A stretch of DNA of 51,907 bases from Candidatus Wolframiiraptor gerlachensis (GTDB lineage Archaea; Thermoproteota; Nitrososphaeria_A; Caldarchaeales; Wolframiiraptoraceae). The notes under the pieces were generated by a model. The model did no database searches. It was given only the letters and a program-made list of their open reading frames with translations, and was not told the DNA's origin. Positions 15,187 through 22,864 of the stretch are shown piece after piece (positions within the stretch are counted from its first letter, which is position 1; each line of letters opens with the position of its first letter). The stretch spans positions 1 to 51,907 of the forward strand of contig JAJPCT020000002.1 of the NCBI GenBank assembly GCA_021323375.2. The letters are read 5' to 3'. The position numbers were made by a program, and so were the translations under genes.

Positions 15187-16482
15187 ATGTTGAAGAAGCT
15201 CTACGTGGAGGATGTGAAGAAGCTTCCAGAGGGTAGTGAGGCGACACTCCTAGGCTGGGTTAGGAGCAAGCGGTCTCACGGCGGCCTCCTATTCATAGAT
15301 CTAAGAGATAGCACGGGGATAATCCAAGTAACCATTAGGAAGGGCGAGGTCCCTGATGACTCCTTCGAGCATGCTGCTAGGCTTCGCCGAGAATCCGCGA
15401 TAAAGGTATCCGGAGTGGTGAGACACGATCCAAGGGCGCCTGATGGTGTTGAGTTAAGGTGTAGGTCGATCGATGTTATCGGCGAGAGCCTCGACGACTT
15501 CCCGATAAGGAAGGGGATTAAGATCAAGTTCCTCCTAGATAACAGGCATCTGCATATCAGGAGCCCGAGGGTTACGGCGATAATGAAGATTAGGGCAGAG
15601 CTCCTTAAGGCTGCTAGAAGATGGTTCGAGGAGAATGGCTTCATCGAGATAAACTGTCCCAGCTTCATAACAGCGGCAGTCGAGGGCGGAGCGACACTCT
15701 TCAAGTTAGATTATTTCGGCAGAGAGGCATATCTAACGCAGAGCTCTCAGTTCTATCAAGAGGCGGCCATCTATAGCCTCGAGAAGGTCTACAGTATCCA
15801 GCCCAGTTTCAGGGCCGAGCTCAGCAGGACTAGGAGGCACTTGACGGAGTTCTGGCACCTCGAAGCCGAGATCGCATACGCTGAGCTGGAGGATCTTCTC
15901 GAGGTGATTGAGAATCTTTTCTATGCGATGGTAAAGGGGGTGTGTGAGCAGGCTGAGAAGGAGCTTAGCTTGCTGGGCGTGAAGCTTGACCCGGATGTAG
16001 CCAAGCCTCCATACCCGAGAATAACATACGCGGAGGCTCTTGAGATCCTCAGGAGGAAGGGGTTCGACGTGAAATGGGGCGACGACTTCGGAGCGGATGA
16101 GGAGCGGGAGCTATCGAAGGAGTTTGATAAGCCGTTCTTCGTAACTCATTGGGCTAGGGAGTCTAAGGCGTTCTATCATATGCCCGACCCTGCTGATCCG
16201 AGAGTTTGCAGGAACGCTGATCTGCTAACGCCAGGTGGCTATGGAGAGGTCGTTGGCGGAGGTCAGAGGATACATGACTACAATCAGCTCATTGAGAGGA
16301 TAAGGGAGGCGGGATTAAACCCGGAGGACTATAAGTGGTATCTCGACCTGAGAAAATATGGCTCCGTCCCGCATAGCGGTTTCGGGCTTGGAATCGAGAG
16401 GATGTTATGGTGGATGCTAAGGCTACCACACATAAGAGACGCATGCCTATTCCCGAGAACTCCTGCGAGAGTATATCCATGA
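15187..16482 (+). CDS. asnS: Asparaginyl-tRNA synthetase (class IIb)
   Basis: 431 aa. An N-terminal OB anticodon-binding domain (LLGWVRSKRSHGGLLFIDLR) is followed by the class II core: motif 2 FRAELSRTRRHLTEFWHLEA and motif 3 GFGLGIERMLWWML, ending FPRTPARVYP. The RRHLTEFW and EGGATLFKLDYFGREAYLTQ signatures are those of AsnRS; AspRS would normally have RHLNE in motif 2. So this archaeon can charge tRNA-Asn directly rather than only by transamidation. ATG 15187 gives the usual N-terminus. Confidence 0.93.
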   Translation: MLKKLYVEDVKKLPEGSEATLLGWVRSKRSHGGLLFIDLRDSTGIIQVTIRKGEVPDDSFEHAARLRRESAIKVSGVVRHDPRAPDGVELRCRSIDVIGESLDDFPIRKGIKIKFLLDNRHLHIRSPRVTAIMKIRAELLKAARRWFEENGFIEINCPSFITAAVEGGATLFKLDYFGREAYLTQSSQFYQEAAIYSLEKVYSIQPSFRAELSRTRRHLTEFWHLEAEIAYAELEDLLEVIENLFYAMVKGVCEQAEKELSLLGVKLDPDVAKPPYPRITYAEALEILRRKGFDVKWGDDFGADEERELSKEFDKPFFVTHWARESKAFYHMPDPADPRVCRNADLLTPGGYGEVVGGGQRIHDYNQLIERIREAGLNPEDYKWYLDLRKYGSVPHSGFGLGIERMLWWMLRLPHIRDACLFPRTPARVYP

Positions 16483-16556
16483 AAATATTTGCTCGAGAAA
16501 GTCTTGGAAAGAAAAGAGGAGAAAAAGGGGAGGTTACTTTGAGATAGATGGCGCCT

Positions 16557-16697
16557 CTAGAACTCCTCCTCTTCCTCCTCTTCCCACTCTTCTTCCTCGT
16601 CCCATTCTTCCTCCTCTTCTTCCTCCCATTCCTCTTCTTCGAACTCTGCCCAGATCATGCTTCTCGGATGGAAGCCTCCCCTCTTAGATTTAAGCAT
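16557..16697 (-). CDS. Tiny Glu/Trp-rich acidic protein
   Basis: 46 aa. A basic head (MLKSKRGGFHPRSMIWAEF) is followed by 27 residues that are almost all glutamate, with tryptophans at regular steps (EEEEW, EEEEEEEW, DEEEEW) and a final F. ATG 16697 is preceded by GGTGAGAGA, a good ribosome binding site. An alternative ATG downstream (the M before IWAEF) would remove the basic head. I know of no named family; the pattern is too ordered for random sequence, because every Trp breaks a poly-Glu run. It may be a partner for a basic protein such as the Lys/Ala-rich one. Coding is probable, not proven. Confidence 0.5.
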   Translation of the reverse strand: MLKSKRGGFHPRSMIWAEFEEEEWEEEEEEEWDEEEEWEEEEEEEF

Positions 16698-16750
16698 TCT
16701 CTCACCATGAAGGCGAATTATCCAGAAAATTCCTCTCGGGAAAAGCTGTT

Positions 16751-17488
16751 TTAACGAGCTCTAGACCGAGATTTTTCTCGTAACCTTTGCACGATTTGTT
16801 TTAACGTGAGATCTCTCGGGATCGCAGCTTTCTCATTTCTTAGCTGGAAGAATGATCTCTCCACGTATTCAAGAGCTCCCTCGAGCTTATCCAGCGACGC
16901 GAAGATGAAGCCATCTATAATCAGCTTTGAGGGCCTGTATAGCGAGAGAGTTGCCGGGATGAGGTAGACAATCTTCGAGTTCTCTTGGCCGAATGAGTGC
17001 TCGATGAGGCTCTTGAGGAGGCACAACCTCTTCTCCTGCCCTTCCCTTATCCTCAGCTCCGCTGATGGTGTTAAGGGCCTATTCCAGCGCTTACAATCCA
17101 TGACTAGGAATATGCTGCCATTATAAGCCAACACGTCCACTTGGATTCTCCTGCCAGAGTAGGAGAGCCTCACATTCCACTCCGCCTCGTATCCTGCCTC
17201 ACCGAGAAGCAATGTGGCCAGCCTCTCGAACTCCCTCCAATCCAGATATCTTGCCAGCGAGCTGGCGTCAACACCCAGCCTCAGCGCATTCAGGATAGCT
17301 CTCACCCTCTCATTCTCGCACAAGACAGCATCCTCCTCGATCTCGAGAAAGCCCAGTATCCTCCGGGTTTCATCCATCGAGGTTAGGGCGATCTGGGAGA
17401 TCTCCCTGATGCTTATCGGCTTATTAGAGGCCGAGATCTTCAGAACAGCCTCCAAGATCCTCGAGGCGATATCGGGTCTAACCTGCAT
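16751..17488 (-). CDS. Winged-helix protein with restriction-endonuclease-like (Mrr/PD-DExK) domain
   Basis: 245 aa. Residues 1-70 resemble a winged helix (PISIREISQIALTSMDETRR). The middle contains LDWREFERLATLLLGEAGYE, the helix that opens many Mrr-like nucleases, followed by IQVDVLAYNGSIFLVMDCKRW, in which D...D-C-K forms the PD-(D/E)xK catalytic set. A C-terminal helical part follows. It probably cuts or binds DNA, but no methylase or other restriction partner lies nearby, so it may serve repair. It sits 7 bases downstream of livF on the same strand. Confidence 0.72.
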   Translation of the reverse strand: MQVRPDIASRILEAVLKISASNKPISIREISQIALTSMDETRRILGFLEIEEDAVLCENERVRAILNALRLGVDASSLARYLDWREFERLATLLLGEAGYEAEWNVRLSYSGRRIQVDVLAYNGSIFLVMDCKRWNRPLTPSAELRIREGQEKRLCLLKSLIEHSFGQENSKIVYLIPATLSLYRPSKLIIDGFIFASLDKLEGALEYVERSFFQLRNEKAAIPRDLTLKQIVQRLREKSRSRAR

Positions 17489-17494
17489 CCTCGT

Positions 17495-18205
17495 CTAGCT
17501 CGATATTCCGAAATATAGGGTTGAGAACCTCGGGTGGTTTAGGAATTCATGGCACCCGCCCTCGAAGATAAGCCTGCCACCCACGAGCAGGTATGCCTTA
17601 TCCCCTATCTCAAGAGCCTTCCTAGCATTCTGCTCCACGAGGATTATCGTCATGTTCAGCGTATCTCGTAGCTCCACGATCTTCGAGAGAACTTCATTTG
17701 CGATCTTCGGCGCCAGGCCCCCGGTCGGCTCATCGAATAACATTACCTTCGGCTTTCTGAGGAGGGCCATGGCCATCGCGATCATCTGTCTCTCACCGCC
17801 GCTCAAGAGCCTCGCCCTCCTCTTCCAATACTTCCTTATTACAGGGAAGAGCTCCGCAACCTCCTCAATCCTCTCCTTGAGCTCGCTTTTATCCAGTACA
17901 TATCCAGCCATCTTCAGGTTCTCCTCGATAGTCAGATTCTCGAATATGTTCTCAGTCTGGGGAAGATAGGCCACGCCGATCCTCGCGATCTCGTGAGGAG
18001 CCTTGCCGACGAGCTCCACGCCATCCAAGGTTATCGAGCCTGAGTATATCGTGGTGAGCCCGAATATCGACTTAAGTAGCGTGCTCTTTCCGCTTCCATT
18101 AGGGCCGACAATCACGTTAATTCTCTCCCGATCAAAGCTCGCGCTCACATCAAAGAGAATCTGAAGCTTCCTGTAGCCGGCGTTCAGGTTCCTGACATGG
18201 ATCAT
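17495..18205 (-). CDS. livF: Branched-chain amino acid ABC transporter ATPase LivF
   Basis: About 236 aa. Walker A is VGPNGSGKSTLLKS, the signature motif LLSGGERQMIAMAMAL, Walker B VMLFDEPTGGLAP, followed by the switch histidine-region variant ILVEQN, which is typical of LivF. ATG 18205 is chosen because GGTGA sits nine bases before it; GTG 18217 also opens the frame and overlaps livG. It energises amino-acid uptake with LivG. Confidence 0.93.
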   Translation of the reverse strand: MIHVRNLNAGYRKLQILFDVSASFDRERINVIVGPNGSGKSTLLKSIFGLTTIYSGSITLDGVELVGKAPHEIARIGVAYLPQTENIFENLTIEENLKMAGYVLDKSELKERIEEVAELFPVIRKYWKRRARLLSGGERQMIAMAMALLRKPKVMLFDEPTGGLAPKIANEVLSKIVELRDTLNMTIILVEQNARKALEIGDKAYLLVGGRLIFEGGCHEFLNHPRFSTLYFGISS

Positions 18206-18213
18206 GTTTCTTA

Positions 18214-18972
18214 TCACCCCCCGAGATAGGCCTCTATGACTTGTGGATCCATCACGACCTCCTCGGGCCTGCCTCTCGAGATTATCTTTCCCGAGGCCAT
18301 GACATAGGCCTCATCCGTGTACTGGAGCGCTATATCGAGCCTATGCTCCACCATGAATATTGTTATGCCGAGCTCATCCCTGAGCCTGATAAGAGACCTG
18401 AAGATCTCGTGAGCGAGTGTTGGGTTCACGCCTGCGACGGGCTCATCCATGACCAGTAGCCTCGCATCCGACATCAGCGCCCTCCCGATCTCCAGAAGCT
18501 TCATCTGGCCGCCGCTCAGCTTCCAAGACTCCTGATCCCATAAATGATCTAAGTTCAGGAGCTTTAGGAGCTTGAAGGCGCGCTCAATAGCCTCCTCCTC
18601 AAACTTCGTCCAAGCCCGTCTTCTCAAAGCGCTTATGAAGCCCTCGCCGGGATTATTACAGCAGACTAGGAGGTTCTCGAGGACCGTGAGCTTCCGGAAG
18701 GGCTGGGGTATCTGGAATGTCCTAGCAACCCCGAGCCTGAATATCTCATGAGGTGGGAGGCCCGTAATATCCCTCCCATCGAACATGATCCTGCCTTGAT
18801 CAGGCTTATAGACCCCCGTGATCAGGTTTATGAGCGTGGTCTTTCCACTACCATTAGGCCCTATCAGGATCGTTAGAGTGCGCTCTTGAACATCCATGCT
18901 AACCCTATCAACAGCCCTTAAGCCCCCGAAGCTCTTAACCAAATTTTTGGTTTTCAAGATCTCAGAGGACAT
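18214..18972 (-). CDS. livG: Branched-chain amino acid ABC transporter ATPase LivG
   Basis: 252 aa. Walker A is GPNGSGKTTLINL, the LivG-specific insert GVARTFQIPQPFRKLTVLEN follows, then LSGGQMKLLEIGRALM and LLVMDEPVAGVNP; the H-loop is VEHRLD. A possible TATA stretch (GATTTTTACC) lies about 35 bases upstream, so it may be transcribed separately from livK, whose stop is 128 bases away on the same strand. Confidence 0.93.
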   Translation of the reverse strand: MSSEILKTKNLVKSFGGLRAVDRVSMDVQERTLTILIGPNGSGKTTLINLITGVYKPDQGRIMFDGRDITGLPPHEIFRLGVARTFQIPQPFRKLTVLENLLVCCNNPGEGFISALRRRAWTKFEEEAIERAFKLLKLLNLDHLWDQESWKLSGGQMKLLEIGRALMSDARLLVMDEPVAGVNPTLAHEIFRSLIRLRDELGITIFMVEHRLDIALQYTDEAYVMASGKIISRGRPEEVVMDPQVIEAYLGG

Positions 18973-19100
18973 TCTTTTGCCGTGAAGGATGAAGAAAGGC
19001 TAGGTAAAAATCTTTCCGAGCCAGCCTACAGAGCTTTTAAATAAACATAAAAAAGGAGAAAGAGATAGTTATAGGAAGGTGGGCCTCTTTTTAAACTGCT
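18973..19100 (-). other. livK-livG intergenic spacer with T-rich stretch
   Basis: Read on the minus strand, livK is followed by a pyrimidine-rich run ending in about six T at 19049-19054, a likely archaeal terminator, and then TTTATTTAAAAG (about 19034-19046), which resembles a TATA box. Partial termination after livK would let the binding protein be made in excess over the ATPases, as is common in ABC operons. Confidence 0.4.
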
Positions 19101-20420
19101 TCACAACAACTCTACTTTATCAGCTATGCAGTCATAGATCGCCACGAGTATCCACTCATATCCCTCAGGCGTTTTGGATAGGGTAACGATCCAATAACGT
19201 TCTCCGATTCTATCTCCATTCTCGTTGAGCTTTATGTAACCGCTGACGCCGTAGTATATCTTAAGAACTTCCGGTATTACGGATCTTATTGTTTCACCAT
19301 CATACTTTCCAGTCATCAGTATCGATAATGCTATGACCCATATTGCATCATAGCTGTTATAAGCATAAGGCTCTGGTGTCCTACCAATTCTCTCTTTAAC
19401 TTGCTTCATGATTCCGATGTAGTTGTCACCTATTGGCGCCGCTATCGGGCTCGGGAATCCAACAGTAGTCACAAATTCAGCTACTTTAGGATCTTCCTGC
19501 AAGCCGTACTCGAAGGCTGTTCCATCGCTTCCAAACCACTTGACCCGCCAGAGCACATCATACTCTCTCGCAGAGTGGAAGAAGGTAACAGCCTCGCCAT
19601 ACGTTATCAGGACAACCATTATCTTCTCTGGTGAAATACCCTTGCCGACCAGCTCGTTTACCTTAGATGCAAGACTAGCAACCTCGGCAGAATAATCCGG
19701 AGCGGCCTCAGGTATCCTGAGCTCATCAACGACCTCTATGCCATGCTTTTTGGCGTTTTCCTTAATCTCCGCGGCTAAACCATCTCCCCATGGATTAGCT
19801 AAGTAAACTAGGATCATGTGAGTGACACCAAGCGCCTTGGCGTATGCTGGGGCAATCTTGCCTTGGTAAATATCTGTCGGGACGAACCTGTAAATATAGT
19901 CACCTGGTATGGCAACCCGTGGAGATGTTGATGACTGGCTGATTATGACAATTTTGTTAGAGTCCGCGAATTCTTTTATCTTAAGGATCTCACCACTTGC
20001 CATCGGGCCCACAACCGCTTTAACGCCCTTAGCTTGGAGGCTTATGAGCTTCTCTAACGCTACCTCAGGCTTCGTCTCCGTATCCTCGATATAGAGCCTC
20101 AATCTCCAGCCCGCCCCGATCCTCTCTAGGAATGCATTCACATCGGCAACGGCAAGTTCAACCGCGATCTTATCATTTTCTCCGAACTTTCCGAGTTGCC
20201 CGCTCAGGGGTAATAGTGCCCCAATCGGGATTTCTCCCGAGAGCCCTCCTACAGGAGTCCCTGCCGATACAGTTACTGTTCTAGTTTCCGTGACCGTTTT
20301 GATCGTCGGGGTTGGCGGAGGCGTCACGTATGGTGTTACCACCATTCCCACTCCAATACCGATTATCAGCATCACGACGGCCAAGACCACTGCTATAATC
20401 TTGCTAACACCTCGCATCAT
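19101..20420 (-). CDS. livK: Branched-chain amino acid-binding protein LivK (membrane-anchored)
   Basis: 439 aa. Residues about 7-30 form one hydrophobic helix with a small residue-rich end, acting as signal or anchor. A Thr/Pro-rich linker follows (TPPPTPTIKTVTETRTVTVS), as in archaeal surface-tethered binding proteins. The periplasmic-binding-type I fold begins IPIGALLPLSGQLGKFGEND and includes VVGPMASGEI and ISQSSTSPRVA, the ligand pocket of LivJ/LivK. GGAGGAG precedes ATG 20420. It is divergent from livHM, with both halves sharing a 148-base promoter region. Confidence 0.9.
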   Translation of the reverse strand: MMRGVSKIIAVVLAVVMLIIGIGVGMVVTPYVTPPPTPTIKTVTETRTVTVSAGTPVGGLSGEIPIGALLPLSGQLGKFGENDKIAVELAVADVNAFLERIGAGWRLRLYIEDTETKPEVALEKLISLQAKGVKAVVGPMASGEILKIKEFADSNKIVIISQSSTSPRVAIPGDYIYRFVPTDIYQGKIAPAYAKALGVTHMILVYLANPWGDGLAAEIKENAKKHGIEVVDELRIPEAAPDYSAEVASLASKVNELVGKGISPEKIMVVLITYGEAVTFFHSAREYDVLWRVKWFGSDGTAFEYGLQEDPKVAEFVTTVGFPSPIAAPIGDNYIGIMKQVKERIGRTPEPYAYNSYDAIWVIALSILMTGKYDGETIRSVIPEVLKIYYGVSGYIKLNENGDRIGERYWIVTLSKTPEGYEWILVAIYDCIADKVELL

Positions 20421-20568
20421 CTCCTCCTCTCACCTCTTTTTCGCTAAGACAATTCACCGATGCTTATAAGATTTTAACAGGATTATAGACCTTAGAGCCT
20501 GCTCGGCTAATCATTATTGCGACATCGTTAAAAGCCTGTTTAAATCGGGTTAGGGGGGCGCGTGGAGC
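20421..20568. promoter_or_regulatory. Divergent livK / livHM promoter region
   Basis: TTTAAAT at 20539-20545 lies about 24-30 bases before ATG 20569 and fits a TATA box for livHM, with a near-leaderless transcript. On the other strand, AAAATCTTATAAGC (about 20464-20477) lies 45-57 bases before livK, giving it a leader that contains the GGAGGAG site. No clear palindromic operator is visible. Confidence 0.5.
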
Positions 20569-21498
20569 ATGAGCATCCCGCTACTGAGGGACGCGATCAT
20601 ATTCGCTTCGATACTGACTATGCTGAGCACGGGCCTAACTCTGACATACATGACCACGAAGGTCCCCAATTTCGCGCATGGAAACTTTGCCGCGATAAAT
20701 GCCTATTTCACGCTCATCATAGCTAAGCTCCTCAACATCAACCCATATGTTGGAGCGGTAGCGGGGTTCTTCTTGGGGGGCGGGATAGCCCTAGTGCTTT
20801 ACCTCCTCATATTGAAGCCCCTCTTGGATAGGGAGGCGAACTACATAATCCTCATGGTGGCGACAATAGCCTACGACATGATACTACTCTCGATAATCAA
20901 TATAGTCGCCGATTATCTCAGCAGGGTTCACAAGATAACGTCTAGGCTCTTCCAGCTGAGGGAGTGGGGATATGGTATCGAGATACTGGGCCAGCCCTCC
21001 ATCTTCATTATCGCCCCACTACTTGCGGCCATAATGGTCATATCGCTATACCTGTTCTTGAATAAGACCAAGTTCGGCATCGCGATGCGGGCTGCAATAG
21101 ATAACCCGGCACTCGCCGAGACGATCGGGATAAACGTGAACCTCACTTATGCCGTTTCATGGTTCATATCGGGCGGGCTCGCGGGGGTCGGTGGCGCATT
21201 AGCCCCACTCCATGTAACCTGCAACACGGACACTGGGACCAGGTTACTGATAAGCATCTTCGCGGCCAGCATTGTCGGGGGGTTCACGAACATTTATGGG
21301 GCATTCTTGGGAGGCTTCCTGATAGGCTTGGCGGAGGTGCTCGGAACAGGCTATCTCGCTATACGGCTAGGCTCCTGGATAGTCCCTTACCGCCCCATAA
21401 TACCGTTAATCTTAATGGCGCTGACTCTGCTCTTCGCGCCACAGGGACTAACCGGCATCAACTGGTCTAGGATTCGCAGGAGGGAAGGACATGATTGA
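20569..21498 (+). CDS. livH: Branched-chain amino acid ABC permease LivH
   Basis: 309 aa with about eight hydrophobic helices. The family pattern is clear: LSTGLTLTYMTTKVPNFAHG near the N-terminus, AMRAAIDNPALAETIGINV in the cytoplasmic loop that contacts the ATPase, then GGFTNIYGAFLGGFLIGLAE. ATG 20569 follows GGGGGGCGCGTGGAGC. It overlaps livM by eight bases. Confidence 0.92.
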   Translation: MSIPLLRDAIIFASILTMLSTGLTLTYMTTKVPNFAHGNFAAINAYFTLIIAKLLNINPYVGAVAGFFLGGGIALVLYLLILKPLLDREANYIILMVATIAYDMILLSIINIVADYLSRVHKITSRLFQLREWGYGIEILGQPSIFIIAPLLAAIMVISLYLFLNKTKFGIAMRAAIDNPALAETIGINVNLTYAVSWFISGGLAGVGGALAPLHVTCNTDTGTRLLISIFAASIVGGFTNIYGAFLGGFLIGLAEVLGTGYLAIRLGSWIVPYRPIIPLILMALTLLFAPQGLTGINWSRIRRREGHD

Positions 21499-22567
21499 GC
21501 TATCAACGATCTCAATATTCCTAACGAACTTGATTATCCTGATCGGGATATTCATCATAATCTCCCTGAGCTTGAACCTCGAGTATGGCTATGCTGGGAT
21601 ACCTAATTTCGGTAAGCTCCTCGCTGTAGCAGGCGGAGCCTATTTCGTCGGAGCGGTCTCAGGAAGAATTCTGGCCCTCGCTTATGGCCAGCCCGCTGGC
21701 CTCAGCTATATCGATAAGAACCTCGAGGTGATAGGCTTCCTGAATAATGTTCTCTCATCCTCCCCCCTCCAGTCCATCGGCTTCCTAGTCCTCTCCCTCA
21801 TAGGCGCGGCCTTCTTCGGCGGCTTACTAGGCTATGTGGCCTCATACCCCGCGATAAGGCTTCGCGGAGACTACTTGGCAATAACCCTACTCGCCATGGG
21901 CGAGATCCTATGGGTCATAGCGGATAACTGGCAGCCCTTCATCGGCGGCTCTATGGGCGTCAGGATACCGGACCCATTCAGGTGGGTTGGAAGCCAGTAT
22001 AGGCCCCTCGCAGTCCTATTAACCGTTCTGGTAACAGCGGCCATAATCTTCCTCTACCTTCAGTATCTTGGAAGATCGCCACTTGGGAGAGTTCTGAAGG
22101 CCATGAGGGAGAATGAGCTCTCGGCCAGCGTCTATGGCAAGGATGTTGTCAGGCTAAGGACCAAGACGCTCATCGTGGGGTTCGCGATCGCGGCGATCAG
22201 TGGCGCGCTGAACTCCCTCTGGACCGTGAGCGTGTCGCCAAAGGACTTCGAGAGGGTTAGGCACACATTCATGCCATGGGTCATGGTCATAATCGGAGGC
22301 GCCGGAAACAATATTGGAGCCATGATCGGCGCCATAATCTTCGTAACCCTCAGGGAACTAATAGTATTCTATAAGTACTCCTTCGAGGCCATAGTCCCAT
22401 TCGATGTTGTCTGGCTAGAGTACCTCCTCATGGGCATAGCCCTGATAATAGTCTTGATGTATCGGCCGGAGGGCCTGCTTCCCGAGAAGCCGACGAGAAC
22501 CCTGAGCGAGAGAAGGATCCGGGAGATCGCCGCTCAAGTGGCCCCCGAGAAGTCTCGGGAGGATTAA
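21491..22567 (+). CDS. livM: Branched-chain amino acid ABC permease LivM
   Basis: 358 aa, about ten helices. LNLEYGYAGIPNFGKLLAVA, AIRLRGDYLAITLLAMGEIL and the ATPase-contact loop LKAMRENELSASVYGKDVVR are all diagnostic of LivM, and IGGAGNNIGAMIGAIIF closes the core. It completes a full five-component Liv system in the window. A short GGCC-AAGGTCT-GGCC inverted repeat just after the stop (about 22591-22605) could be part of a terminator. Confidence 0.92.
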   Translation: MIELSTISIFLTNLIILIGIFIIISLSLNLEYGYAGIPNFGKLLAVAGGAYFVGAVSGRILALAYGQPAGLSYIDKNLEVIGFLNNVLSSSPLQSIGFLVLSLIGAAFFGGLLGYVASYPAIRLRGDYLAITLLAMGEILWVIADNWQPFIGGSMGVRIPDPFRWVGSQYRPLAVLLTVLVTAAIIFLYLQYLGRSPLGRVLKAMRENELSASVYGKDVVRLRTKTLIVGFAIAAISGALNSLWTVSVSPKDFERVRHTFMPWVMVIIGGAGNNIGAMIGAIIFVTLRELIVFYKYSFEAIVPFDVVWLEYLLMGIALIIVLMYRPEGLLPEKPTRTLSERRIREIAAQVAPEKSRED

Positions 22568-22864
22568 TGTTCTTCTCTTGGAGCTCAAGCATGGCCAAGG
22601 TCTGGCCAGCACCCACACCCCTCTCCCACCAATTTACTAGCCAATTACTGAGGCTCCCAATACTCCCCCAGCCACCGGTTACCCGCTACCTGATACTATC
22701 GCGCCACTCTCTTATTGAATTATGAAAAGGCCCTCATTCTTAGATACGGTGAACACGTTGAGCCGTGCAAGTTTATATCCAGCTCGCTTATCGCTCACTA
22801 TCGGCGAAAGAGGGTGGCATCCCCTCCCTGGAACTCAAACGGCTCTACGAAGGATAACAATAAT

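Noticed and set aside
15187..16482. Annotation as aspartyl-tRNA synthetase
   Set aside because: Motif 2 reads RRHLTEFWHLEAE and the C-terminus FPRTPARVYP, as in AsnRS; archaeal AspRS has a different motif 2.
16548..16754. Plus-strand frame rich in Leu/Phe/Pro
   Set aside because: It is the complement of the Glu/Trp-rich frame, has no ribosome binding site and consists of a simple Leu/Phe/Pro mix with no topology; the minus-strand reading has a start signal.
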